DNA from: Lates calcarifer
Taxonomy: Eukaryota; Chordata; Actinopteri; Centropomidae
DNA: 64,000 nt
Assembly (NCBI RefSeq): GCF_001640805.2
Contig: NC_066837.1
Coordinates: 16,476,501 to 16,540,500 of the forward strand
Direction of reading: 5' to 3'
Numbering within the stretch: position 1 is the first letter of the stretch; each line of letters starts with the position of its first letter. This document shows positions 11,733-61,491 of this stretch, piece by piece. The position numbers were made by a program, and so were the translations under genes. The notes under the pieces are model-generated. The model worked only from the letters and a program-made list of their open reading frames with translations, searched no databases and was not told the origin of the DNA.

Positions 11733-14525
11733 ATGGCCCCTCCCTCTCTGTTAATGGTGCTGATGGTGGTTGCCATGGTAACTGGGGCCCGTGAAGCCAG
11801 TGAGGAGAATGAACTGGATTATGGGTACTGGAACTACAGAGAGGGAGGTAAATCATGAGCCTCAGTTTGATCCCAGATGTTTAAGAGATTACGGGGCCTG
11901 TAAATCACAGAGTGATGAAATGTTTGAAGTTATGAATTATAATAATAATCTTTTGGTGGGGTGAATGAGATGCAGTAATTTAAGAAACTCTGCTGGGATG
12001 AGATAACTGTTTGGAGCTTAAAATAATTAGAACACATGTGCTTCTCTGATTTTCATGATTCATTCAGGCTGTTTCATTTTCCTCTGGAAATGGAAGCCTG
12101 ACTATATGTTTTGGTTTCAGCTGACAGTGTGAATGTGGCCTCAGTGCGCAGTGTGACCAGAGTTTTAGATGCCTGGGGGAAACGCATCTTCAATGAGATC
12201 AAGACTTTGCTGCACTCACAGCCCAGCACACTGCTGCCTGACTATTCCAGGTAACTTTAAACATCGTCTCGGACTTGGCACAATTAGTGCATCCCTTTTC
12301 ATCATTTAATGGTTCCTGTTCATACTATTTCATTATTGTTTCTTCTACAGCAGGTTAGGTCTGTCCACGAGTATAACAGATCTTTTGATCCCTCATGACC
12401 CAGAATGACTTTTCTAAACTCTTCACTTCACTGTGTTGTAAAAGCAGCCTGTATCATTTCCACTAATTTGCTTTTATGTGGCATCTTTTTTCCTTTTATT
12501 CCTCCTACATATTTTTACTGCCTACTTCCCCTATCTTTTGCTGTCTTTTTTATTCATAAATACTTTCAAGGCACAAATGCAAGTCAGGTTTGTAAGTGGT
12601 GTCATTTATATATTCGTCCAGGGCTGTAGTTAGCATTGAGGACACAGGTCATGTCCTCAGTATTATTTGTGGGAGTTGAGGGATTTTAATTTGGGATGCA
12701 CCAATTCCACTTTTTTCCCCCTTCTAATACAGATGAGTATCTGCAGGAAACCAAGTAGTCAAGAGTCTGCAACTGGCTGTAACTGCATGGATGTAACTGA
12801 TAGCAGACATTAACAAAGAAACTTTCTGGATTGGTGCAGTTTCAATGACCTGAGGAGGCGTTTACAATCACACTCAAATTGCGTGCATTGGGTTATTTAA
12901 GGCTCATTCTGAAAAAAAAAATAATAATAAAGGCATTTAGTATTTTCCACCAGTGCCATGTGGGAATTTTTGCTTTTAGACAGCATTTCATCTCAGGTAG
13001 GAAGATAGAAAAAGACAGAAAAGCATTTGTTCATCCTGTAATCAACAATATGTTGTAGTAGTAGAGTATAGATGTAGAGTATACATTTTCTTGCTGAGAC
13101 TTATTTCTGTTCATTGAATGCTAGGTTACAGCAGGAGGTTAACCTAACTTCACACAAAGACAGCAAGCAGGGCGAAACAGTTAGCCTGCAATACACCTAC
13201 CAGCACCTCTAAAGCTCACACATTAACTCATTGGTTCTTGTCTGATTAATGAAAGTTATGGTTTTGACACCAGTAATTATCATCTGAAGGCTTGACAGCT
13301 GAATGAAAATGTTATTTCTCGTTTGTTCCCAGCTGTTGAAACATATTTTTTTTCAGCAGACATATTGTTGCATCCCATTCACATGGTTGGATAATTGAAA
13401 CAACATACTTGGCACACAGCCTCTGTGTAGTAAACTGAATTGGATTAACCCAAGAGCTTCTGCATTGGCACACCAGTTAAAGCATGAAGACCAAAGGAGA
13501 ACCATTAAACAATTTATTATCTGTTCCACTCATATTCTAATAAATCTAAACAAAGGCCTCTTTCACTATTGAACAAATAAACAGCAATAAGTATATAAAA
13601 TATCAATAAGGAATAGCAATAACTGTAACAAAGGTCAATAACTTACCCAAATAATGCATCCAATCCACAGTCAACTTCAGGAAATGTAACTTCAGGCAAT
13701 ATCACATGCAGATCGACATGATGCAGCAAACAAAGAGAGAAAGTGTGCAGGCCCTGATCCAGGCCTCTTATCAGTTTAGGTGTGGCACAATAGGTTGAGG
13801 GGCTAAGTCCCGCCTTCCTGGGGCTGAACAGGAAGTAGGGTTTTCAACACTCTGTAAATGATAGATAATATTTCTTGTTGAAGAGTCAATTAAATGACTA
13901 CAAAGATGCAAAACCACAACAACACTGCAAAACAACCAGAGAGAGATTCAAAATGTCCACAAAGAGACAAAAAGTGACAAAAACAGCAACAAATGACATC
14001 GCTGAGTTGCTTTTATGTGTCTGAGTGTGATATTTCTGGTTCACCTTTCCTGTCTACGTGTGTTGCTCATATGTAGAAGGGACATCAGAGCCCTTTGCAT
14101 GTCTGTGCCCAGGGGCCTGTTGTCTTATAATCTGTCCCTGCCCATGCATCAGTGATCATTCCTGTGTCCTGACAAATGTGAGTTGTTCTCTGAGCCTGAG
14201 CCTCCTCTGTTCGTCCTGCAGGGTGCGCCCTCTGTCCGAGTCCGTCAACGACCTGTTCAGAGAAGTATCTCTGCTGCACCGGCGCATCACCGAGCTCTCT
14301 CATCGCCTAGCAACGCTGGAACCATTCCTCCGTCACCACGGCTACCGGGAGGAGGGGGAGGAGGCAGCACTTCAGAGCCTGAGAGGAGAGGTGGCGAGCC
14401 TGGCCCGCTACAACCCGAGGACCGTGGTGAGGGCCAGCCCGCCGAAGGGGAGCCGGGTGGTGAGGAGGAGACGGGTGAGAGTCCTGAACAACGGGGGAGT
14501 GAAGCTGATCCAGAGCGAGAGATAG
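11733..14525 (+). CDS. Secreted coiled-coil protein with basic tail, family unknown (3 coding exons, 182 aa)
   Basis: Coding exons 11733-11847, 12121-12250 and 14222-14525 join with GT/AG splicing and consistent phases (1, then 2), ending at TAG 14523-14525. The start ATG follows an acceptor (polypyrimidine then AAAG at about 11709). Residues 1 to about 19 form a signal peptide (hydrophobic MVLMVVAMV). An acidic/aromatic stretch ELDYGYWNYREG follows at 27-38. Residues about 48-75 are amphipathic helix, and about 88-120 show heptad-like leucines (LLHRRITELSHRLATLEPFL), suggesting a coiled coil. The last 30 residues are strongly basic (RVVRRRRVRVL). No Cys, N-glycosylation sequon or membrane helix was noticed in the mature part, so a small secreted or matrix-associated oligomer is the simplest reading. 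I do not recognise the orthologue; a remote PLAC9-like relation was considered but not supported. Confidence 0.78.
13090..13270. repeat. Fragment of palindromic teleost repeat family (copy A)
   Basis: Blocks 'cacacaaagacagcaagcag', 'aaacagttagcctgc' and 'ctaccagcacctctaaagct' correspond to the left half of the better-preserved copy at 20495-20978. It lies in the last intron of the coiled-coil gene. It is truncated, with no right arm seen. Confidence 0.6.
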
Positions 14526-14736
14526 AGAGATGGAAAGAATGGAGAGGGGGGAGGTGAAGAGTGGGAAAGTTGTGAGATAGGAAGATGCTCTGCCAATATT
14601 ATATAATGTATGATATCCATCGATGAACTGTATAGATGTTTGTGAAATAACATGATGTAGACACGGCTTGTCCTGTGAGATCAGGAATGATGCTTTATGA
14701 TTTGTATTAGTCAAAGAGAAAACTCATATCTTCTTT

Positions 14737-14742
14737 AATAAA
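14737..14742 (+). terminator. Poly(A) signal of the coiled-coil gene
   Basis: AATAAA lies 212 bases after the stop codon of the plus-strand gene, and GT/T-rich sequence follows at about 14756-14770. This gives a compact 3' UTR. Confidence 0.7.
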
Positions 14743-14749
14743 CTCTTGA

Positions 14750-17700
14750 GATCATCAGTGTTTCATTGTTGAACTGTTCATGTCAGACTAAGTTTGAAGT
14801 CATGACACATAAAAGAACACACACCTCACTCCTCCTTCCTTAACACTATACATTTTCCCTTTCAGCATTTAATTCTGGGCAACAACATCCTAAAAATTTG
14901 CTGCTTTTTTTTTTCAAGCTCTTGGTTTCATTTTTGATCTTTGATGAAACGACAGCCTGACGAAAACATTCTTAATGTTTGTTTCTGAACCTTTCAACCA
15001 CATTTCATGGCTCTCCTCAGCAGATCAAGTTACTTACTTCTCATGGATGGTTTAGTTGTTCTAATGTGATGTCTTTTTATTTTTCCTTCTTGTTTATTGG
15101 CACAGAAATAATTGGTTCTTGCTCTGGAGTGGGCACTGCTCTGCTCTCTGCCCTGCCCTTGACTGACAGGCAAAACGTAAAAAGTGGCATCATGAAATAA
15201 AGCTTTCACTGGGAAAGGTGACATTATCAAAACAGACTCTGGAAAAACATTTTGAAATAAAAACAGCTGGAATTACACAGAAAACAAAAGCGTCTAAGCA
15301 ACATCCTGTTTATTCATTTAATATTGAACATTTTGGCTCAATTTTTGGTTTATATAGAGCATAAAAGTGCAACAATAAATGTAACAGGAGAAGCCAAAGA
15401 GGACAAACAGGAGACGCACATGGTGGACTATTACGAAAATATTCATAACTACAAATAAAATTATGTTTGTGTTTTCATGTGTTATAATTATATTCATGGT
15501 AGATTTTACATTTTTGCTGTTTTACACTATAAAATATGCCCTATTGATCAGAGTCATCATTTTACATGGCAGTACAACTCCATTGCTGAGCATGTTGTTA
15601 TCCTCCCAACTGTACAATATGGGCATCAAATGGAAAAATAATTTAAGGCATATATATATATTTAGAATAATAAAATGTCTTCAATAATGTGTCTAAAAAA
15701 ATTTCTAACATGCTATTTATTTATAACACTGTACCTTCATTACCTCCTCATTCTAATAACCAGAAACATGTCATGACACATTACAATGTGTGAAAATTCT
15801 AATTGCTATAAATGCAAGGGTGTGAGTCAAAAACACCTTCTGTTGCCTCAGGATGACAATATGCAGTAGAGGGATAACCTTCCTTAAGTATACCTTAAAG
15901 CAACATTATGCAACTACTTTACCTTAAAATAAGAGCTTCAGAATCACTCTGATGGTACACTGACTCATAATAGGGAAAATACAGCTAATTTCTGGCACAG
16001 GCTGAACAGATGCCTGAGAAATTGATAGGTTCTGTTTCTGTACATGATCTGTTAGCTTCTAGGAGTGTGCTGCCTTCAGTACCTGAAAGTGCTCTGACCT
16101 GCAGCTCAACATAATTTAATGCACCAGTGTCCTGTATTTACCACTTGTGGCTGCAGAGGCCACTTTTGCTGCTATTCAGTAAAACTTACATTGTGTTCCT
16201 TTAAGTTCACATTGGATTTCCCAGCAGCATCTATCAACACTGCACTTTGTTTCTTTTGTTTCTCAGCAGTTCTGACAGCCCATATGCACACTGAGAGGGT
16301 TATCAGTCATTGCAATAGTTCTCTTTGTTCATATGGGCGAAAAGAGGCTCCTACATAAAGTGATTTCATTGTAGGTGGTGGGAGTCAAAACCCACAGCTC
16401 CCACTGTGTAAAAAATGACATTGTGTTATTTTACAGGTTGGTTATTTCCATTTTATTTCCAAAAATGTTTCCTGGAAATAACCACATAATTTGGAGTTAA
16501 TCACAGATAAAAAAAAAAAAAATCTGCATAAATGAAGACCCAAGTTACCCATAATAAATGAATGATGGGTGAATATTCACCAGGGTTTTTAAAGGAGCAA
16601 TTTCATTCATGGAAATTCATCTGGAAGTCAATAATAAACTCAACACAACTAACAGAACTAAAATAATAGTCTCAGTCTCTGTTTGTTCTGTCATTAGGAT
16701 CAAACTACAGTTCTTTAATGGAAACTGTAAAGAAATAGCACATCTGTAAAACAAAGCATTACTGGAAAGTTTATATGAGGCTTCAGCAGTCTGAGCTGGA
16801 CAGATGAATCGAATGGAATTCTTTCAAAGTTGCACTGTTTCTCATAAGAGATTAAAGTGAGCAGTAATCCTTTAATGCACATACTGGCTTGTCTGTATTG
16901 TTTTAAGACGGACTTTCCTTTTAAGGCAGACTTGAAAAACGTAAACTAACACTTTAAACTCCAGTAATAAATAAACTGACAAAGGCCATGATCCATCTAC
17001 CTGAGCACTGTCCTAAACTACATCCGGTAACCGGAGGATGCCATGTTTTTGCCACAGGGTGTCAGTGCTCGCCTGCTGCCGTAATCAGATGTGACATTAC
17101 ACTGATTCATGGAGGTTTGATCTTTTGTTTTTGCTCAGCTGAAGTCAGGCACGGTCCTTGTCAGCCCAGCAGGGGGTGCCTATTATCAACTATCATAATT
17201 ATATATTGTTTGCATATGATGATCATATGTATGTGTGTGTGTGTGTGTGTGTGCATGTTGTGGGCACAGGCAACTTTATGCCTTCATTAAAACTTTGCCA
17301 AGTGTTTCTACAGCAACCACCTTCTCTCCTCTTCTACAACTCCACTTGTCATCCACACCACATACTGCAGTGTGGCATGTTCCTCCTCTTTTTTATTTTT
17401 ATTTTTTTACCTCCTCACACTTCTCTCTTCTTCAACCTGCATCATCTGCACACTTGCCATTTGTCAATTCCTTTTTTCTTTCCTTGTGATTCTCCTGCAT
17501 GGGTTTCACCCCCCCCCCCCTTTTTTTCATACTGTAATCTCTACATCAACCACCAGCAACAACCCACCACCACCTCCTCCTCCTCTCCTTCTCTATTTCT
17601 CTCCCTCCTTCTCTTTTTTTCCCCTTTCCTCTCTACATTGCTATGTGGGGGCGTTAAGCTCAGGCTGTACTTTCCATTTTGGTATTGTATTGTCGATGCA

Positions 17701-18645
17701 TTGTTGCATCCAATCCAGTTAAGATGCTGTGGGAATACTGTATAAATCTCTCTCTATCCGTCTCTCTTTCTATACCCCCCCATCTCTAGAAAAAGAGCCA
17801 GTTGCTAGGTAACAGTTAATTGTCAAGAAGTAGTTACATGTGTTGCAATGCATCCCGAGGTTGTTGGGTTGGTGTAGGGAGTGAACAAGTAAGCAGAATA
17901 GATGGCTAAGACAGAGAGAGAGACAGAGAGAGAGTGAGAGAGAAAATACCAAAGACTGGAGAGTGGATTTTAGACAGGAGATAAAAACTGATTAAAAGAT
18001 TATTTCTACCGCCTCACCTTGTTCTGTGTCAGCATCCAGGAACGCAGATGTTAAAATTCTCCCACCAAATATATAACATGAGGCATCGGTACATTTTCAA
18101 ACCTGCTGGTTTCTTTAAATAACTCCTGTTGCTGGACAAGGCTTTCAGAGTAAAAGAGTCTGAGGAGTGAGGGGGAGTGAGGTTTTTTTTTTTTTTTTTT
18201 TTGGGGGGGGGGGACTTTGATCTCTGCTGCTCAGTAGTTTGCATCACTTCTCCTTTCCCTCAATATATCTCTCACTATTTATTTTTTTTCTCTCCTCTCC
18301 TTCTCACTCCACCTTTTCATTCTGGTGCCTCTTTTGTCTACAAAAACACTTGTCCAACGTGGTGAGTAACATCAATCTCATCGCAACAGATTGATGTTTG
18401 TGAAAAGACAGACAGTGAGGGAAGAAGATGACACCCAGCTGCAGCCATTATCTCTGATCCACTGATGACCTATGGGACACAACAATATGATCTGTTACAA
18501 CATGTACCCTGCGCATTTGAATGTCAAATATAAATAGGACACACATGAAAGAAGTCCTGTTGCTGGCTGCCAACCTGTAGACACAACAAATGATAAGAAA
18601 TAAGCTGGGGGGAAATGAAAGAACAAGACAAACAAGTTTGAGAGT
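14750..18645. other. Intergenic gap between convergent genes
   Basis: No gene is supported. The gap holds a dispersed-repeat-like segment at about 15890-16370 ('attatgcaactactttacct' and 'gcagaggccact' blocks), a (GT)n tract at 17231-17253, a long pyrimidine-rich stretch at 17320-17640 including a C-run near 17511, and a T20 run followed by G11 at 18183-18213. The 195-codon frame at 17158-17745 runs through the pyrimidine tract and is not a gene. Confidence 0.5.
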
Positions 18646-18653
18646 TCTTATTT

Positions 18654-21600
18654 TTTATTAATACTCAACACTTTTATTCCAAAGAGACAGAAGAATAATA
18701 TTTCTCAGCACTTATTTTCACATTGACTGTGTTTAATCTCATTTTCAATATTACTAAATATTCAATCAAATTCGAAATACTCTCTTCACACAAGTAATTT
18801 CTCTCCATACAAAAAATGTGAGGGTGAACTAGAGTTTTGTCGTATGTACATTTTTCACAATCTGTACAGCTCAGGGATGGAGTTGTTTGACCTTCTGTGG
18901 CAAAACACAAAAACAGAGGATGCAGCCAAAGAGGGAAAAAAAGAGAGACTACCTCTGTAAAAATGCAATAGAGAATCTATTGTGCTTTGTGTGTACCAAT
19001 TAATAATGGTGCTTTACAATTTTTCCTTTGAGAAAAACAAACTGTCTAAGCTGGTCTTTGACCAAATCGAAAAGGAAATAAAAACACATCAACAAATCTT
19101 GACTTGCTAAATGTGCACACTGTGTCTGTAATAATAAATGACTGCACATATCCTGGCTTGAAGTCGTTACAAAAGCAATTTTGCAAGGGGGACCTACGAA
19201 TCAAAGATTTATCCCAAATAGATCTATTCTCTGCCGTTTTGTACAGTTTTTATCAAAAGTCCATGAGCGTGAGGTAAAGTATTTACATACAGTTTTTTAT
19301 AATAATGTACAATAAACAGTTATCTCTCACACACACTCTGTCTCTCTTCCATATGAGCACACACAGAGGTAATCAAGCGTATGTATTCAGGCACATACAA
19401 TAACAGAAATAATGAAACATACTGAGATATATTCAAAGGAAAAAAAAATAGGAAAAGTTGTTCAAATGAAAAAAAAAAGGCTTCTTCAGTGACAATGAAT
19501 GTATTAACCAAGACCTCAACCTTGTTAAAAAGCATTTACACAAACTATCAAGAAAATCGATCTTTGTATAACATTAACAATAAAAAATGTTTTCTACCCT
19601 AGTGAAATTTTTTAAATCAATTTCGCCATATTTATTTGAGTATAACCAAAATTTAGACCGTTAAATTTGTGTCTTCTCTTGCACAAACAAGCACGCACAC
19701 GCACACACACTTACAGTACTACATGGATCATCAGTACCAATGAAATTGATAAAACTCCAAATATCGTTCAAAAACGCCCATTTCGTTGGGCTAAAAGTTA
19801 AGATTTTAAAAAACAGAAATGAAGAAAAAAAACTAAGAGTATACATGCAAGTCCTTACAAACCCCTTAGTATCATACATACTGACTTGTCACCCAAGAGA
19901 AGGAAAGTCTTCTGAAGTTTTGACTGGGATGTACAACAAACTAAATCTTAGATCTGTTCAGTCAGATTGTGCTTAGATATTACAATTTGGTTTGGCAAGA
20001 TGATTTAAGTGACAATTCATAACTGAAAATGTGTAATAGTTGTCTTAAATGGTAACTTATGATATTTTAATGGTGGTGAGGGCTGTAAATCAAACAAAAT
20101 ACAGCTTGTTTTTTGTGTCTGTAATGTGTTAGAGCCGCCTATTGATCAAATATGAGTCCATCAGTAGGACTGACACTAAGGTGGTGCTTTTTACAAAAAG
20201 TAGCACCTGCTTTTAGGACACTGTTTACTTTCTCCTGCCTTTCCTCTTTTATTCTTTTTCTCCTCAAACAGTCTGCAGTTGACACAATTCACAGAGGACC
20301 TTGGACTTGAGGGCAAATTCTTTCCTTCATCAAAATCTCAGCATGTGAAACAGATTATGGTCCAGTGGAGGGAAGAATCAAGGTTAGAGAACATACTGAG
20401 ATGATTTTTCTGTGTTCCGTTTGGTGAAAATGTGAGTTTAAGCAACACGGTGGGAGGAATTGATGCTCTCAAGGACTGCGAGACAATGACGTTCAGGAAT
20501 AGTTGGACATTTTGAGAAATTTGCTAATTTGCCAATTTCTTGCTGAGAGTTAGATGAGATGATTAATACCACTTTCATATCCCTCCATTAAATATGAAGC
20601 TACAGCCAGTTTAGCCAGTTAGCTTAGCCTAGCACAAAGACAGGAAATGGGGAAACAGCTAGCATGCGTCTGTCCACAGGTAACAAAATCAGCCTACCAA
20701 CACCACTGAAGCTTGCCAGACGGTGTGGTTTGTGGTTGTGCTGACTGTCTCTGGTTGCAAAGGTTTTGTACTGATTGAACAAACACGATGTAACATGTAA
20801 TGAGCTTTTATGGGTGTTGGTAGGTGGATTTTCTTACATTTGGAGAGAGCCAGGCTAGCAGTTTCCGTTTCCAGTTTTTATGCTAAGCTAAGCTAACCAA
20901 CAATGTTGTTGTCTTCTCCTGTAACTGCCTGCAAGAAAGATAATAAGCTTATTTCCCAAAATGTTGAACCATTGCTTTACATTGCAGGGGAACATTATTC
21001 TGTAGCTGTATAGTGAGTACAAATTTCTCACTTTCTTATGCTATCCACTACATTTCAAAGCTAGAAACGCTTGTGAAGGTGAGTAAAGTATGAATAACTG
21101 CAAGACTAAATCATGGGATGATAATTTGGGATTGTGTACCAGGTGTTATGAGTCTGTTATAAGCCTGTTGTGGTCCCGCTAAACCAGAAGAATAAAATGT
21201 TCGACACTGGAACTCCTCACATCACTCAAATGTGACCGTCTAATACAGCAGGCAGGGCTTATGGCTGCAATCATGAAATAATTAACGTGTCAGGCTGCTC
21301 ATCCCAGCAACAGAGGTCTCACACTAAGAGTCCATTATGTCCACCGTCCTGAACAGCAAAACTGTCACGGCCAATTGAGTCAGACCCAACGAAACGCCAT
21401 GAGAGCAACAGGCGGACATTAAATGTGATTTACTTGCATTTAATGGATAGTTGGATCCTGGGTCATCTCTTATGAGAAGGTGAGGAGTGATAAAGCTGGT
21501 TGAGCTTTATTGTGAGTGATTTCAAGGAAATTGACTTGCAGTTAGATTAACTGTGGAGTTTATAGTACAAGAAGAAGCATTTTTATTTTATTTTAAGTGT

Positions 21601-22902
21601 CATTTCCTCACATACAGCAGCACGGCTCTGTCATACCTGACTTTTTTGGGGGGAACAGGAATGTTTATTTATCATGGCACTGTGGTTTTAACCCTTGTAA
21701 TCCTACTGTTGGTTACTTTTATTATTGGGGGGGGGGGGCAACGTATGCATTTAAGCTTCTATTCACTTTGTATCATAACACCTTAAAAGCCTGTTATGCT
21801 CATGAAGCTCTACTTTCATATCAGACTTTTTCAGATGTGTTTTCACTCAAATCAATTTGCAGGTGAATCTGTCTACCAACAGAAGAGATCTTATGTGTAG
21901 AAAATCAGTATTAATCCTTTAAGGCACATCCAGCTCAAAATGTGAGACCCATTTGGTACTGCCAAGCAGAAAAAACGAGAGGAAACGGCAAATCAGTATG
22001 ATGATGTTGCTTCTGCAGCTGAAAGAAAAACCTTCTTTGCAAATTTATAAGTACACAGAATGTACTCAGCAAGTCATGCCTTTCACATACACTTCACAGC
22101 ACTCGAAAATAAGAAAAGTAAAAAAAAATCAAACATGAAGAATTAATAGCAAAGAAGAGTCCAAATTACAGGAACCCCCAAAAAAAGATCTGTACTGACA
22201 ACTGGTCTACCAGTCTCCTGTAATATTGGTAAGCTAAGAAAGAATTAACATCATACAAATATGTAACATGAACTATTTAAATAAATAAATGAAATTTAAA
22301 AACAATCCAAACCGATCATCATCAACACTAGAATAATATTCAATAATATTATTAACATTATCAATACAATTATTAGTTTACCCTGTTACTTCGACAGAAG
22401 CGTTGATTTCTCATTCATGATTGTATTTCCGTTGCTAAACAAAATGTTTGTTTTGGTGTTAAGGAACTGCGGGAGGGAGGGAAAGACAATGAGCATGTGA
22501 AGAGAGCAGAGACTGGAGATTTTATTTCACGTTTTTCCCCTCCATCCCTCCCTCCCTCCCTTCCTATCTTTCTCTGAGCGTCGGAGCAGCACCAGAATCC
22601 TCTCTTCTCATTAAAAACTTGTCTCCCGCCGGACTTCACCACAGCTTAGCCTGCAGTGGCCTCTGTGCATCGTCCAAATTCCTTCCATTTAGTGGAGTGA
22701 GAACAACACACACAGCATCATGCCTCCTCATTCTCTTCACACAGAGAGGTCATCAGCCTGAGCCGTTTCTCTTTTTTGCCTCTGTATGTTTCTCTCCGCC
22801 CCGCCCCTCCCCCCCCCCCCAGCCCCCCTCTCTTTTCTTCACCCACTTCATCTTCTTTCACTCTCTCTCTCTCTCTCTCTCTTTCTTCCTCCATCTTCAC
22901 CC
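18654..22902 (-). other. Proposed long 3' UTR of grin2b
   Basis: Downstream of the grin2b stop (22903-22905) on the minus strand there is AT-rich sequence without genes. Candidate poly(A) signals are the complements of TTTATT at 18654-18659 and 18673-18678. Mammalian GRIN2B messages have very long 3' UTRs, so about 4.2 kb is plausible, but nearer signals may be used. A (CT)n tract lies at 22859-22882 and a fold-back repeat at 20495-20978. Confidence 0.35.
20495..20978. mobile_element. Fold-back (palindromic) repeat, best copy of family (copy B)
   Basis: The left end 'aggaatagttggacattttg' and the right end 'aaaatgttgaaccattgctt' are imperfect inverted copies over about 48 bases. Internal blocks ('ttagcttagcctagcac' near 20625 and 'atgctaagctaagctaacc' near 20885) are also inverted to each other, so most of the 484 bases can fold on itself. 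There is no coding capacity. The family is widespread in teleosts. Confidence 0.75.

Positions 22903-61491
<38,589 letters not shown>

Noticed and set aside
14183..14557. Alternative-frame ORF over the last exon of the coiled-coil gene
   Set aside because: It is Gly/Pro/Arg-rich shadow; the frame ending at 14525 is the one that joins in phase to two upstream exons and continues the helix.
17158..17745. 195-codon plus-strand open frame
   Set aside because: It runs through a GT microsatellite and a pyrimidine/C-run tract; composition is low-complexity and there is no splice or family evidence.
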